A stretch of DNA of 64,000 bases from the NCBI RefSeq assembly GCF_000380565.1, contig NZ_AQYJ01000028.1, forward strand, positions 310,001 through 374,000, given 5' to 3'. The notes under the pieces are model-generated. The model was not told the DNA's origin. It searched no databases and was given only the letters and a program-made list of their open reading frames with translations. Below are positions 8,629-16,962 of this stretch, piece after piece. The position numbers and the translations under genes were made by a program. Origin of the DNA: Microbulbifer variabilis ATCC 700307 (lineage in GTDB: Bacteria > Pseudomonadota > Gammaproteobacteria > Pseudomonadales > Cellvibrionaceae). Every line of letters starts with the position of its first letter. The first letter of the stretch is position 1.

Positions 8629-10083
8629 ATGTATAAGAAGAATGTGTTACTGAAATTTTTTTTATTATTTTATATATTCCTTAGCGGGTTTTCCAGGGCA
8701 GAGGTGAGTCAGGCGGATGAAACAACTCTGGGGGCAGTGGAGTTAATACTGAGCCCTCATCCTGATAATAGTCTGATGGTTAATGCCAGTGTGGTCACAG
8801 CGTCTAATGCGAGAGTGGCCATCAGATTCAACTCTGCTGATACAGAAAGAAGGCGTACGGCTTATACTGATTTCGGGACTGATCATAACCGAGTAGTGCT
8901 CGGTTTGCGATCTGATACGACTTATCAATTCACAGCAGTAGCTGTATTTGAGTCTGGTGAAAAAGTATTGAGTGAGGCTGTGGAGTTTAAGACGGGCCCT
9001 CAACCCACTGGAGTACCTGAGGTAAATCTTCTTGCAAAAAATGAGCAGGGTGAAGGGGGGCTTACCGTTTTCGCGCCGTCAGGCAATACTGGTAGTACTT
9101 TCTGGGGATTTGATGAAGAGGGCGAGCTTGTTTGGTACTTACATGGTGATTTGCCTGCAACAGGTACCAAGATAGCGAGAAATCTGCATGATGGACGCCT
9201 ACTGTTGTTATTGAGTGGTGAGGCGCGCACTATTTCATTTACAGGGGAAACCCTATCCTCTATTGAGCTGCCCCCTTACCATCATGATGCTCTATTACTA
9301 GAAAATGGTCACATACTGCTATTGAGCAATGAAACCGAAACAATCAATGGGACTTTATTACAGGGAGACGCAATTATAGAGCTCGATACCCAGGGTAACA
9401 TTGTATGGGAGTGGTCTGCTTTTGATCACCTGGATACAGGCCGTTTCCCAGGCGATCTGGCCGCAAGAGTGTTACCCAATGGGGCTCTGGATTGGACTCA
9501 CTCTAATGCACTGCATTATATCGCTGAAGATGATTCTATTCTTCTCTCCAGCCGTTCCCAAAGTTGGGTGGTCAGTATCGACCATAAGAGTGGTGAAATT
9601 AACTGGATTATGGGGAGGGACTCAGTAGTTTCTAAAGAGCTATCAGAGAAGTTGTTCGCCCTTGATAATGGAAGCTGGATGGCTTCCCAGCATGCTGCAA
9701 TGAAGACTGGCGATGGAGAAATATTAGTCTATGACAATAGAAATGAGTCTGAATTAAGTGGAGATATTTACAACAGCCGCGCAGTTAAATTTCGATTAGA
9801 TACGGAAACTATGTCTGCGGAGCAAACCTGGGAATTTGTTGCGCCTAAATATACTGCATCTCTTGGAGATGTCGATGAGCTTATAGGTGGAAATATCTTA
9901 ATATGTGCTGGGGGCCCAGGAAGTGCAAGTACAGGTGGTGATCGCAATGCGCACTTGATAGAAGTGACATCAGGAGATATACCTGAGACTGCTTGGGAGG
10001 TGGAGGTTGTTGATACCACAATTTACCGAGCAGAGCGTGTTAGTTGGGCTGAACTTTTAGGAAGAAGTTCTGGAAACAACTAG
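8629..10083 (+). CDS. aryl-sulfotransferase (AssT-like), exported
   Basis: 484 residues with a signal peptide (residues 1-24, FSRA-EVS) and a good ribosome site (GGAG, 8 bases before ATG). The N-terminal part resembles the beta-sandwich of PAPS-independent aryl-sulfotransferases. The rest is the beta-propeller, with YHHD at 217-220, DWTHSNAL at 288-295, SSRS at 307-310 and QH at 354-355, the places where AssT has its catalytic His, His, Arg and His. Such enzymes move sulfate from one phenolic ester to another phenol in the periplasm. There is no dsbA/dsbL partner nearby, and the gene stands alone with its own terminator. Confidence 0.8.
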   Translation: MYKKNVLLKFFLLFYIFLSGFSRAEVSQADETTLGAVELILSPHPDNSLMVNASVVTASNARVAIRFNSADTERRRTAYTDFGTDHNRVVLGLRSDTTYQFTAVAVFESGEKVLSEAVEFKTGPQPTGVPEVNLLAKNEQGEGGLTVFAPSGNTGSTFWGFDEEGELVWYLHGDLPATGTKIARNLHDGRLLLLLSGEARTISFTGETLSSIELPPYHHDALLLENGHILLLSNETETINGTLLQGDAIIELDTQGNIVWEWSAFDHLDTGRFPGDLAARVLPNGALDWTHSNALHYIAEDDSILLSSRSQSWVVSIDHKSGEINWIMGRDSVVSKELSEKLFALDNGSWMASQHAAMKTGDGEILVYDNRNESELSGDIYNSRAVKFRLDTETMSAEQTWEFVAPKYTASLGDVDELIGGNILICAGGPGSASTGGDRNAHLIEVTSGDIPETAWEVEVVDTTIYRAERVSWAELLGRSSGNN

Positions 10084-10143
10084 TTTGATAGCCGCTCCAT
10101 TATTACCCTTTTCCAATTCATAAAGGCCTACCTTTAAAAGCCC

Positions 10144-10183
10144 AGCAAGTCCATAGTTAATCAGATGCTGTGGACTTGCTTTT
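10144..10183 (+). terminator. terminator after aryl-sulfotransferase gene
   Basis: AGCAAGTCCATAG pairs with CTGTGGACTTGCT (one mismatch) across an 11-base loop, followed by TTT. It lies 60 bases after the stop. Confidence 0.7.
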
Positions 10184-10228
10184 ACCTATTGAGTGAAAAC
10201 TCCATAATCAGTTAACTTAATTTATATT

Positions 10229-10519
10229 TTATAATTCAGTGTATTTTTCAATTCTTGCTTCTTCTGCTAAAAGTGGGGCTAGCTGGGATAGTATATTTTT
10301 CAAATGGTCTGTGTTCCAATGCTGCTGCTCAGCTTCCGCAGACTCCCATAGTTCAAGAGTCGTAAATATATTACTCTGATCCGTGGCGGGCAGTATTTTA
10401 TAATATAGGCAGCCGGATTCATTTTCAGATTCCTTTGCCAGTTCTGTTAGCAGTTTTAATACCGGGGTTGCCTTATCCGGCTGGGCTGTGACTCGCGCCA
10501 TAACGTATAAATTAGCCAT
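10229..10519 (-). CDS. antibiotic biosynthesis monooxygenase (ABM/YgiN-like) domain protein
   Basis: 96 residues covering one ABM ferredoxin-like domain: MANLYVMARVTAQPDKATPV at the start, ESGCLYYKILPATDQ in the middle and ELWESAEAEQQH. Proteins of this size are cofactor-free mono-oxygenases or quinol/heme-handling enzymes and usually act as dimers in the cytosol. It is the last gene of a three-gene minus-strand set with a DUF606 membrane protein and a DJ-1/PfpI protein, all divergent from a LysR regulator. That suggests a response to quinones or other electrophiles. Confidence 0.8.
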   Translation of the reverse strand: MANLYVMARVTAQPDKATPVLKLLTELAKESENESGCLYYKILPATDQSNIFTTLELWESAEAEQQHWNTDHLKNILSQLAPLLAEEARIEKYTEL

Positions 10520-10556
10520 TGCTTCTACTCCAAAGGTTTAAATTGTGCTTAAAAGA

Positions 10557-11009
10557 TCACGAAGTGCGTTTAACTACTAGCAAAACACCAATAACCATCA
10601 TGGCCAGTCCAATTAGGCGCTTTGTGTCCAGGCTGGATTGCTGCGCCCCAAGTAATCCGAAGTGATCGATAACACTAATAGCGAGCAGCTGTCCAAGAAG
10701 AACGAAAGATACTGCATTGCCCACTCCATATCTTGGGGACACCCAAGTGACACTCAATATATAAAATGCGACTAAAATCCCGCCGAGGTAGAAATACCAG
10801 GAAATGCCTTTGTGAAAAATTTCGCCTGGGATTCCTTCCGTTTTAAAGAGGTAAACTGAGGAGATTACCAATCCAACAAAAAACAGTAATGTCGTTGCCA
10901 GGGCTGAGCTACCGAGCTTAACACCGAGACCACTGTTCAGTGTTGCCATTACCGGTATACCGACACCTGCCAGGAGCATTAAGGACGGATAAAAAATTGC
11001 ATTTTGCAC
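10557..11009 (-). CDS. DMT-superfamily membrane protein (DUF606/YdcZ)
   Basis: 150 residues with about five membrane spans. LLAGVGIPVMATLNSGLGVKL and GNAVSFVLLGQLLAISVIDHFG are typical of DUF606 (YdcZ) proteins, single-domain relatives of the DMT transporters. The substrate is unknown. It lies between the ABM and DJ-1/PfpI genes with gaps of 37 and 56 bases, so co-transcription is likely. It could export a product of the neighbouring enzymes. Confidence 0.75.
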   Translation of the reverse strand: MQNAIFYPSLMLLAGVGIPVMATLNSGLGVKLGSSALATTLLFFVGLVISSVYLFKTEGIPGEIFHKGISWYFYLGGILVAFYILSVTWVSPRYGVGNAVSFVLLGQLLAISVIDHFGLLGAQQSSLDTKRLIGLAMMVIGVLLVVKRTS

Positions 11010-11065
11010 TTTTGGAACCTCTACTCAAGGTTGTGGGCCGGTACTTGGACCGGCCCGCAGCCCTA

Positions 11066-11740
11066 TTAGCTGGCAAGTTGCTTGGCAATGGCCAAGCCTA
11101 CGCCGTGTGCGCTAGCTGGGTTTTGGCCGCTGATTACACGTCCGTCCTCAATAACAAACTCCTGCCAGGGCTGGACTTTGTTAAACCGGGCCGAAGTTCT
11201 AACGAGAGACTCTTCTAGCAGGAAGGGAATATCGTTAATAGTACCGAAGTCAATCTCTTCTTCGCGGGTAAAAGCCGTTACCGATTTGCTGGCCAAAAGC
11301 TTTTCCCCGTTGCTTAGGGTGATGGGCAGGAAGCCAGCTGGACCATGGCAGACTGCCGCCAGGATGCCGCCTTTTTCATAGTGCTCAGCACTCAGTTTGG
11401 CGAATTCTTCATTAGTTGCCAGGTCGGAGAGCAAGCCGAATCCTCCTGGATAAAATACTGCATCGTAGTCGTCAATATTCAGCTGATCTACGGGGATGGT
11501 ATTGTTGATACGGTTCTGGAAATCCTCATCGTCCAGCATCTTCTGGTTCACCTCATCGCCCTCAATATCCGTACCGTAAATAGGAGCCTTGCCGCCTTTG
11601 ATTGAGGCAATATCGTAGTCGATGCCATTCTCCTTAAATACATGAACGGCATGGGTCAGTTCGGGTGAGTAGGTGCCGTTGGCTTGATCGGTTTCACCCA
11701 GGGTGGCGTGATTGGTAACCGGGATAAGTACTTTCTTCAT
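11066..11740 (-). CDS. DJ-1/PfpI family protein (Hsp31/glyoxalase III-like)
   Basis: 224 residues. The nucleophile elbow AAVCHGPAGFL (Cys near 130) and the upstream YDAVFYPGGFGLLSDLA are those of the class I amidotransferase-like Hsp31/YDR533C group, which acts as methylglyoxal-detoxifying enzymes or chaperones. VFKENGIDYDIASIKGGKAP near 50 is also usual. It is the first gene of the minus-strand operon and starts 121 bases from the divergent LysR gene, which probably controls it. Confidence 0.85.
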   Translation of the reverse strand: MKKVLIPVTNHATLGETDQANGTYSPELTHAVHVFKENGIDYDIASIKGGKAPIYGTDIEGDEVNQKMLDDEDFQNRINNTIPVDQLNIDDYDAVFYPGGFGLLSDLATNEEFAKLSAEHYEKGGILAAVCHGPAGFLPITLSNGEKLLASKSVTAFTREEEIDFGTINDIPFLLEESLVRTSARFNKVQPWQEFVIEDGRVISGQNPASAHGVGLAIAKQLAS

Positions 11741-11861
11741 GTCTGTTTCCTCTATCGGTAAGCATTCAGTGGGGAGGGATTGTAGATTGTCCTTAATCTG
11801 CTGATAATATATCTATTCGGTTAAATACCTTTGCTGTATAGCAACAATAGAAGTTTGAAAT

Positions 11862-12743
11862 ATGGAAAATTTTGACGGCCTGGTCGAGTTTGTAGCTGTG
11901 GCGGAAAGCCAGGGTTTCTCTGCGGCAGCGAAGCAGTTGGGGTGTAGCACCAGCCATGTCAGTCGGCAGGTCTCACGCTTGGAAGAACGTCTGGGCTGCG
12001 CCCTTCTGGCCCGCACCACACGCCTGGTCAGCCTTACCCAGGCTGGAGCAGTCTATTACCAGCGCTGTAAGGAACTGGTGACTGGATTGCAACAGGCGAA
12101 TGAACAGGTAAGCCAGCAGCAGTTCCAGCTCAGTGGAACCCTCAGGGTGAGCTGTGCTGGCCTCTTTGCCGAGCAATATGTCGCCCCGGCCCTGATGGAA
12201 TTTGGTGTAGAGCATCCAGAATTAAATATTGATATGGATTTCAATAGTCGGATGGTTAATTTTGTTGAAGATGGTATCGACTTTGCCATTCGCTATGGTC
12301 GCCTGGAAGATTCCGGTTTGGTAGCTCGAAAGCTTGCAGACCGGCAGATGATGGCAGTTGCCAGCAAAGAATATTTAAGACGAAACGGCATTCCCGAGCG
12401 CCCTGGTCAACTGAAAGTACATAGCTGTATTGTGACAAATAATGATCAATGGATGTTTGAAGTAAATGGAGGACAAGAGGTTGTGAAGGTTAAGGGGCGC
12501 TGGAGAAGTAATAATGCCCATACCGTTGTAGAAGCCTGTAAACAGGGGTTAGGTATTGCCTATATGCCTAAGGGCAGTTTTAGTGAAGTTGTTGAGGAAG
12601 GTTTGTTAAAGCCAATTCTTAAACCTTTCTGGAGCAGGGGAGCCAGTAGCTGGATTGTCTACCAGAATCGTCGCTTCTTGCCACTACGCGCAAGAATGGC
12701 GATTGACTACTTGGTGGAGTATTTCTCTGGTTGGAAAGAATAA
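11862..12743 (+). CDS. LysR-type transcriptional regulator
   Basis: 293 residues. The N-terminal winged helix reads FDGLVEFVAVAESQGFSAAA then SHVSRQVSRLEERLGCALL (residues 3-48), and the rest is a two-lobe effector domain. LysR proteins commonly bind between themselves and a divergent target operon. Here that would be the DJ-1/DUF606/ABM set, with the 121-base gap 11741-11861 holding both promoters. The effector is unknown. Confidence 0.9.
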   Translation: MENFDGLVEFVAVAESQGFSAAAKQLGCSTSHVSRQVSRLEERLGCALLARTTRLVSLTQAGAVYYQRCKELVTGLQQANEQVSQQQFQLSGTLRVSCAGLFAEQYVAPALMEFGVEHPELNIDMDFNSRMVNFVEDGIDFAIRYGRLEDSGLVARKLADRQMMAVASKEYLRRNGIPERPGQLKVHSCIVTNNDQWMFEVNGGQEVVKVKGRWRSNNAHTVVEACKQGLGIAYMPKGSFSEVVEEGLLKPILKPFWSRGASSWIVYQNRRFLPLRARMAIDYLVEYFSGWKE

Positions 12744-12800
12744 TTTTGAACAAGTAGCTACCTTATGTATCCTCGACTAATCAATAATGAGTTGGCCTGG

Positions 12801-13115
12801 ATGAAAAATATATTCGCTCACTTACCTGCAGATACATCTGTGGAGCACTTTACAGACATTGTTAAATCAGGGGATATGCGTATTGAGAGAATCGTATCTT
12901 ATGGGCAATCCTCCCCTGAACAGGGTTGGTATAATCAGGAACAGAACGAGTGGGTAATCGTTTTATCAGGGTATGGATTGATTGAATTTAATTGCGGAGA
13001 GAAGGTGCGCTTGGAGGCTGGTGATTTTGTCGAGATTACAGCGGGGAGAAAGCATCGGGTACTGGAGACCTCTTCAGAAGAAGCTACAGTTTGGCTTGCT
13101 GTTTTTTATACATAG
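12801..13115 (+). CDS. cupin-domain protein
   Basis: About 104 residues from the ATG at 12801. The frame also has ATG at 12765, but the downstream start MKNIFAHLPAD matches the usual beginning of this cupin group. QNEWVIVLSGYGLIEF and LEAGDFVEITAGRKHRVLET are cupin motifs 1 and 2; the Glu of NEWV and the His of KHRV are likely metal ligands. Its substrate is unknown. It follows the LysR gene by 57 bases on the same strand and may share its transcript. Confidence 0.75.
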   Translation: MKNIFAHLPADTSVEHFTDIVKSGDMRIERIVSYGQSSPEQGWYNQEQNEWVIVLSGYGLIEFNCGEKVRLEAGDFVEITAGRKHRVLETSSEEATVWLAVFYT

Positions 13116-13270
13116 ATGTCGCCATTTCTAATGAAGCATTTAAGAATAATCCTATTTTAGGGTTACCTGCAAATCATATTGGTACCTATTGCACTTCCGA
13201 AATTGGCCTGCCGAAGGCTTGTTTGGAAACTATGCTTATTGGCCTAATTATTAGTTAGGGAAAAATTGGC

Positions 13271-13735
13271 GTGAATTTTCAAATTAAAGGTCTTGATCCA
13301 GCGAATTTACATCACTTATATAACTGCTCAGAACCTCATCTAAAATTTAAAAATATGGATTGGAAATTCGCAGATGCCAGCCCTGGTTATCCCTGAGGAT
13401 CTCACTGCTAGATGCTGAGGTTGGTGAACGAATACTTTGTATACCATTCGTACACTTCAATTAACGAACCTTTTACTGTACCTCAGGTCCGGTTTTTATT
13501 AGGGAGGGTGCAAAACCGACAACATTGAATGTTAATGAAATTCCAGAAATGTTGAAGCACCGACTACTTTCTTTAAGGGCATACTGTTGTAATGATTTAA
13601 TGGTGGCGGCAGAGGTATGCCAGGGGGTTGATTTGGAAGCTGGGCTAAAAAATGTTCAGTAGTGCAAAGGTTGATTATGTTCATATTCACAATGCGGCTC
13701 CTGGTTGCTTTATTTGCGCTGTATACCGTATATGA
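13271..13735 (+). pseudogene. DUF1203-family pseudogene
   Basis: From GTG at 13271 the frame reads NFQIKGLDPANLHHLYNCSE to SPGYP, then hits TGA. Dropping one frame at about 13395 gives RISLLDAEVGERILCIPFVH, then TAA at 13462, then SGPVFIREGAKPTTLNVNEI through VDLEAGLKNVQ and TAG. A second shift near an A6 run at about 13650 gives SSAKVDYVHIHNAAPGCFIC and a natural stop at 13735. In order these are the conserved blocks of DUF1203 (GLDPA, PGYPCRISL, SGPIFVREGA, HIHNAxPGCF). The gene thus carries two frameshifts and one nonsense codon. DUF1203 has no established function that I know of. Confidence 0.8.
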
Positions 13736-13829
13736 TCTTGTGGTATTTACCTTTTGTGACAAAGCTAATTCTTGCTCTGGATGACTGATAATCAGTCTAA
13801 CAGCTGAACAACTTCTACTTTGCTTTAAA

Positions 13830-14195
13830 TTACCTTTCTTCTTGCATAAACCATTTAGGTGGAACCCAGGTATCTTCAATATATTTATTGCCCCATCGGG
13901 CAATTTCCTGGAGGATCGGCAAAATATCTCGGCCTTTCTCTGTTAGCAGATATTTGTAACGCTTGGGTTTTTCCTGGTACAAGGATTTTTCAATAATTTT
14001 TTCCGACTCCAGCATTCTAAGCCTTTCGGCCAGCCGGTTTGTTGGAATCTTCTCTGGTGAATTAGCGAGTTCGGTATAAGTCTCTTTTCCACAAATCAAG
14101 TCCCTGAGTATTACCAAGGTCCATTTGTCACCAAATACATCCAGTCCGCTCACTATCGGACATCCGGAGCGCAAAAAGTTCTTATCAGTGGTCAC
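13830..14195 (-). CDS. HxlR-type winged-helix regulator
   Basis: 121 residues. SGLDVFGDKWTLVILRDLIC (residues 17-36), TNRLAERLRMLESEKIIEK and YLLTEKGRDILPIL make up the HxlR (DUF24) winged helix. Several members sense electrophiles or oxidants through a Cys near the N-terminus, and here CP at 11-12 could serve. It is divergent from the GFA-family gene at 14308, which it probably controls from the 112-base gap between them. Confidence 0.88.
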   Translation of the reverse strand: MTTDKNFLRSGCPIVSGLDVFGDKWTLVILRDLICGKETYTELANSPEKIPTNRLAERLRMLESEKIIEKSLYQEKPKRYKYLLTEKGRDILPILQEIARWGNKYIEDTWVPPKWFMQEER

Positions 14196-14307
14196 GGTTG
14201 TTCCATTCGATTCAATGCGATAAATAGTAATACAGTAACTTGCAAAATTGAAGTTATGCTTATAGGATTTAATAACTTCAAAATCGTAAGTTACTATGGA
14301 GGAAAAA

Positions 14308-14718
14308 ATGTCAAATTTATCAGGGGAGTGCCTATGTGGTGCTGTAAGTTATACGTGTGATAGTGATGCTGTAATGGCGGGGCATTGCCAGTGTACGGAC
14401 TGCCAGAAAATTAGTGGTGCAGGACACATATCGAATATTGCAGTTCCAAAAGATAGTCTTAATATTTCTGGCAAGCTCACATACCATGAAAAGTATGCGG
14501 AAAGTGGCAACCTGATAATAAGAGGGTTCTGTCCTCATTGCGGCTCCCATATATCTGCGGAAAATAGTGGAATGCCCCAGTTTGAATTTTTGCGGGCAGG
14601 AACTTTGCACGACTTGGAAAAGTTCAGACCATCCATGGTCGTGTACTCGGGCAGTGGTGCTTCCTGGGATTATATGGACCCAGACCTCTCTAAATTTGAA
14701 AAGATGCCTGAGCTCTAA
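14308..14718 (+). CDS. GFA-family zinc protein (glutathione-dependent formaldehyde-activating-like)
   Basis: 136 residues from ATG 14308, chosen over the in-frame ATG at 14296 because GGAGG lies 5 bases before it. GECLCGAVSY, GHCQCTDCQK and GFCPHCGSHI hold the cysteines of the two zinc sites of the GFA/CENP-V fold. Most members are not proven to act on formaldehyde, so the enzymatic role is open. It is divergent from the HxlR gene. A second, diverged GFA gene lies at 53189. Confidence 0.85.
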   Translation: MSNLSGECLCGAVSYTCDSDAVMAGHCQCTDCQKISGAGHISNIAVPKDSLNISGKLTYHEKYAESGNLIIRGFCPHCGSHISAENSGMPQFEFLRAGTLHDLEKFRPSMVVYSGSGASWDYMDPDLSKFEKMPEL

Positions 14719-14763
14719 GTTGATTGGAGCTGAAAAGGCCATCACTGAATGAGGGATATCCCA

Positions 14764-14999
14764 ATGAGAATAATGACGTGTACACAATTAGGAGATGCTT
14801 GTGACCTTGAGTTTCGCGCCAGCACCTTTGAAGAGATGGCGGAAATGAGTAAAAGGCATGGTGTCGAGATGTATCAAAAACAGGATCCCCTTCACTTACA
14901 AGCCATGCAAAAAAGCAGAATCTGATGGAAAGTCCTGAAGTGATGCAGGAGTGGTATGAGGCCAAGAAAAGGGAATTTAATGCTCAGCAGGAATGCTGA
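14764..14999 (+). pseudogene. DUF1059-like small protein gene with a frameshift
   Basis: ATG 14764 has GAGGG about 9 bases upstream. The frame reads MRIMTCTQLGDACDLEFRAS, then FEEMAEMSKRHGVEMYQKQD, QAMQKSRI and a stop. If one A is restored in the A6 run at about 14907, it continues NLMESPEVMQEWYEAKKREF to a stop at 14999, giving about 78 residues. This is the full pattern of small DUF1059-type proteins with an MTCxQLGGACD start. A one-base loss in a homopolymer is also the commonest sequencing error, so the gene may be intact in the organism. Confidence 0.65.
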
Positions 15000-15195
15000 G
15001 GTAGTTAACCACGCAGCAGTCTGTGACATACAATCGGACTGGATATATCAGTCCGGTTGCAGAAAAACTGTTTGGGTAGTAGTACTATCTAATAGTTTTT
15101 CGATAGTTAATTTTATACTGATTGCTGTATGATTTTGGGTGGAAATCTAGTGATTAATGTCACCTTACTCAATAATAAAATTTATTTTTACCATT

Positions 15196-16028
15196 ATGAA
15201 AATAATAGCTAAATAGCTTATCCTCTTTTGTACTTCACTGGAGTCAGCTGTTGTTGGGACCTTAGGATTTTAAAAAACCACCTTTGGGTATTGGAGATTC
15301 TATAAGTTTTCCATCCAAAATATCGGATGAAAAGCGTAGCCTGAATGTTTACCTGCCGGAGAGTGATCAAAGAGAACCAAAAAGGGACTATCCAGTAATA
15401 TATCTTTTGGATGGATCTACAAATGAAGATTTTATTCATATTGCAGCCTTGTTACAGTTTGGTTCCTTTTTCTGGATTGATATGGTTCCTGAGTCGATTC
15501 TTGTTGGAGTTGTGAATGTAGGCAGAAAGCGGGATTTTACCTTCCCCTCTACGGAATCCCGGGATCGTAAGGAATTCCCATCTTCAGGGGGGCAGATCAG
15601 TTTATAGAGTTTTTGATAAGGAAGTGCGGCCACTGGTTGAAAGTCACTATCGGGTGAGAGGGGATTCTACCTTGATAGGCCAGTCATTAGGAGGGCTTCT
15701 AGCTACCGAAATTCTATTTAGGCGTGCAGAACACTTCGACAATTATATTATCATCAGTCCAAGTCTTTGGTGGAGTGGAGGATCATTATTGGCTGATCTT
15801 CCAAAAGATTGCTGTGCTGATGAATTAGTTTATGTCGGCGTAGGGAAAGAGGGTGAGGTTATGGAGAGATTGACAAGGTCGCTATTCACTAAGTTAGATA
15901 GTGAGAAAAATAAAGCCAGGGTGCACTTTGGTTATTTTGGGCAGCTGGATCACGGTGATGCTTTACATCTGGCTGTCTATGATGCTTTTGAGAAATTCTT
16001 TTCCATAAAGAACGTGCAAGGTAATTAG
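15196..16028 (+). pseudogene. alpha/beta-hydrolase (putative esterase, IroE/Fes-like) pseudogene
   Basis: The C-terminal frame (to 16028) holds GQSLGGLLATEILF with the nucleophile Ser, a WWSGG block and LDHGDALHLAVYDAFEKF with the His. The preceding frame holds KRSLNVYLPESD, DYPVIYLLDGS, VPESILVGVVNVGRKRDF and FPSSGG. Between them, one base is missing at a G6 run near 15590 (frame reads GADQFIEFL) and another near 15615 (DKEVRPLV). Upstream, ATG 15196 starts a signal-like MKIIAK, then TAG, and the path to the esterase frame needs one more shift. The gene is therefore inactive as written. Intact relatives are periplasmic esterases of the PF00756 family. Confidence 0.75.
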
Positions 16029-16044
16029 CCTGTGTGGCTGAGAT

Positions 16045-16932
16045 TCACTGCTTTTTATTTTTAGGGGCATTTACCAGCCCCTCCTCTATATCTATCTTAT
16101 CCAGGCTGTGATATTTTTTCTTGATTTTGTCTATGTCGACAGTGGGGGCAGGGAATTTCATCTTCAGAGCATCCATAGCATCTGCAACGATAGAAGCTAC
16201 TGCTAGGTTACGAAACCATTTGTGATTTGCTGGGATGATAAACCACGGAGCATAAGCCGTACTGCATTTACTTAATGCATCCTCAAAGGCATTGGTATAG
16301 GCATCCCAGTAGCTTGCCTCTGTGTAGTCATTTTCACTGATTTTCCAATGCCTTGTGGGATCATCAATACGTTGCTTGAAACGCTTTAACTGTTCATCTG
16401 CATCAATATGCAAGAAGAACTTCAGGACCAGGGTGTCATGGTCGGCCAGTAGTTTTTCAAAATTATTGATATGCTCATAGCGCTTAGACCATATCGATTT
16501 GGGTACCATATTGTGAACCCGTTGAATCAGGACATCTTCATAGTGTGAACGGTTAAAAATAGCCACATGGCCCTGAGCCGGTGTTACCTTATGGCATCGC
16601 CAGAGGAAATCATGAGCAGCTTCTTCTTTAGATGGTTGTTTGAAACTGGTTACGTTACAACCCTGGGGATTCATAGCACCCAATACATGATTGATAGTGC
16701 CATCCTTGCCCGCAGCATCCCGGCCCTGCAAGCAGATCAATAATGAGTGCTTATGTTCTGCGTACATCAGGTACTGCTGGGCTCGAATTCTCCTATCGAG
16801 CTTTTCTATTATTGGATTGGCTTCTTCGCGACTGTTGTAACAGTCTTTGAATCCTGGATCTATTTTATCCAGTTTGACTTTACTGCCAGGTTTAACCTGA
16901 AAGGTTTTAAAACAATCCATGGCTATTCCCAT
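16045..16932 (-). CDS. polyphosphate kinase 2 (PPK2)
   Basis: 295 residues. The PPK2 domain is complete: Walker A GRDAAGKDGT (70-79), MNPQGCNVTSFKQPSKEE, the Walker B/lid region FNRSHYEDVL (126-135), FLHIDADEQLKRFKQR and the WKISENDY block. PPK2 enzymes move phosphate between polyphosphate and nucleotides, often from polyphosphate to AMP, ADP or GDP. The ATG at 16920 (MDCFKTF) is a possible alternative start. It lies 30 bases after the P-type H+-ATPase gene on the same strand, so the two are probably co-transcribed. Confidence 0.9.
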   Translation of the reverse strand: MGIAMDCFKTFQVKPGSKVKLDKIDPGFKDCYNSREEANPIIEKLDRRIRAQQYLMYAEHKHSLLICLQGRDAAGKDGTINHVLGAMNPQGCNVTSFKQPSKEEAAHDFLWRCHKVTPAQGHVAIFNRSHYEDVLIQRVHNMVPKSIWSKRYEHINNFEKLLADHDTLVLKFFLHIDADEQLKRFKQRIDDPTRHWKISENDYTEASYWDAYTNAFEDALSKCSTAYAPWFIIPANHKWFRNLAVASIVADAMDALKMKFPAPTVDIDKIKKKYHSLDKIDIEEGLVNAPKNKKQ

Positions 16933-16962
16933 TTAGTGAATTGAGAAAAAGTTAAACTCTTT

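Noticed and set aside
13532..13903. Minus-strand open frame of 123 codons overlapping the HxlR gene
   Set aside because: It runs antisense to the DUF1203 remnant and into the HxlR 3' end, has no recognisable domain and no good ribosome site; the plus strand shows real coding remains.
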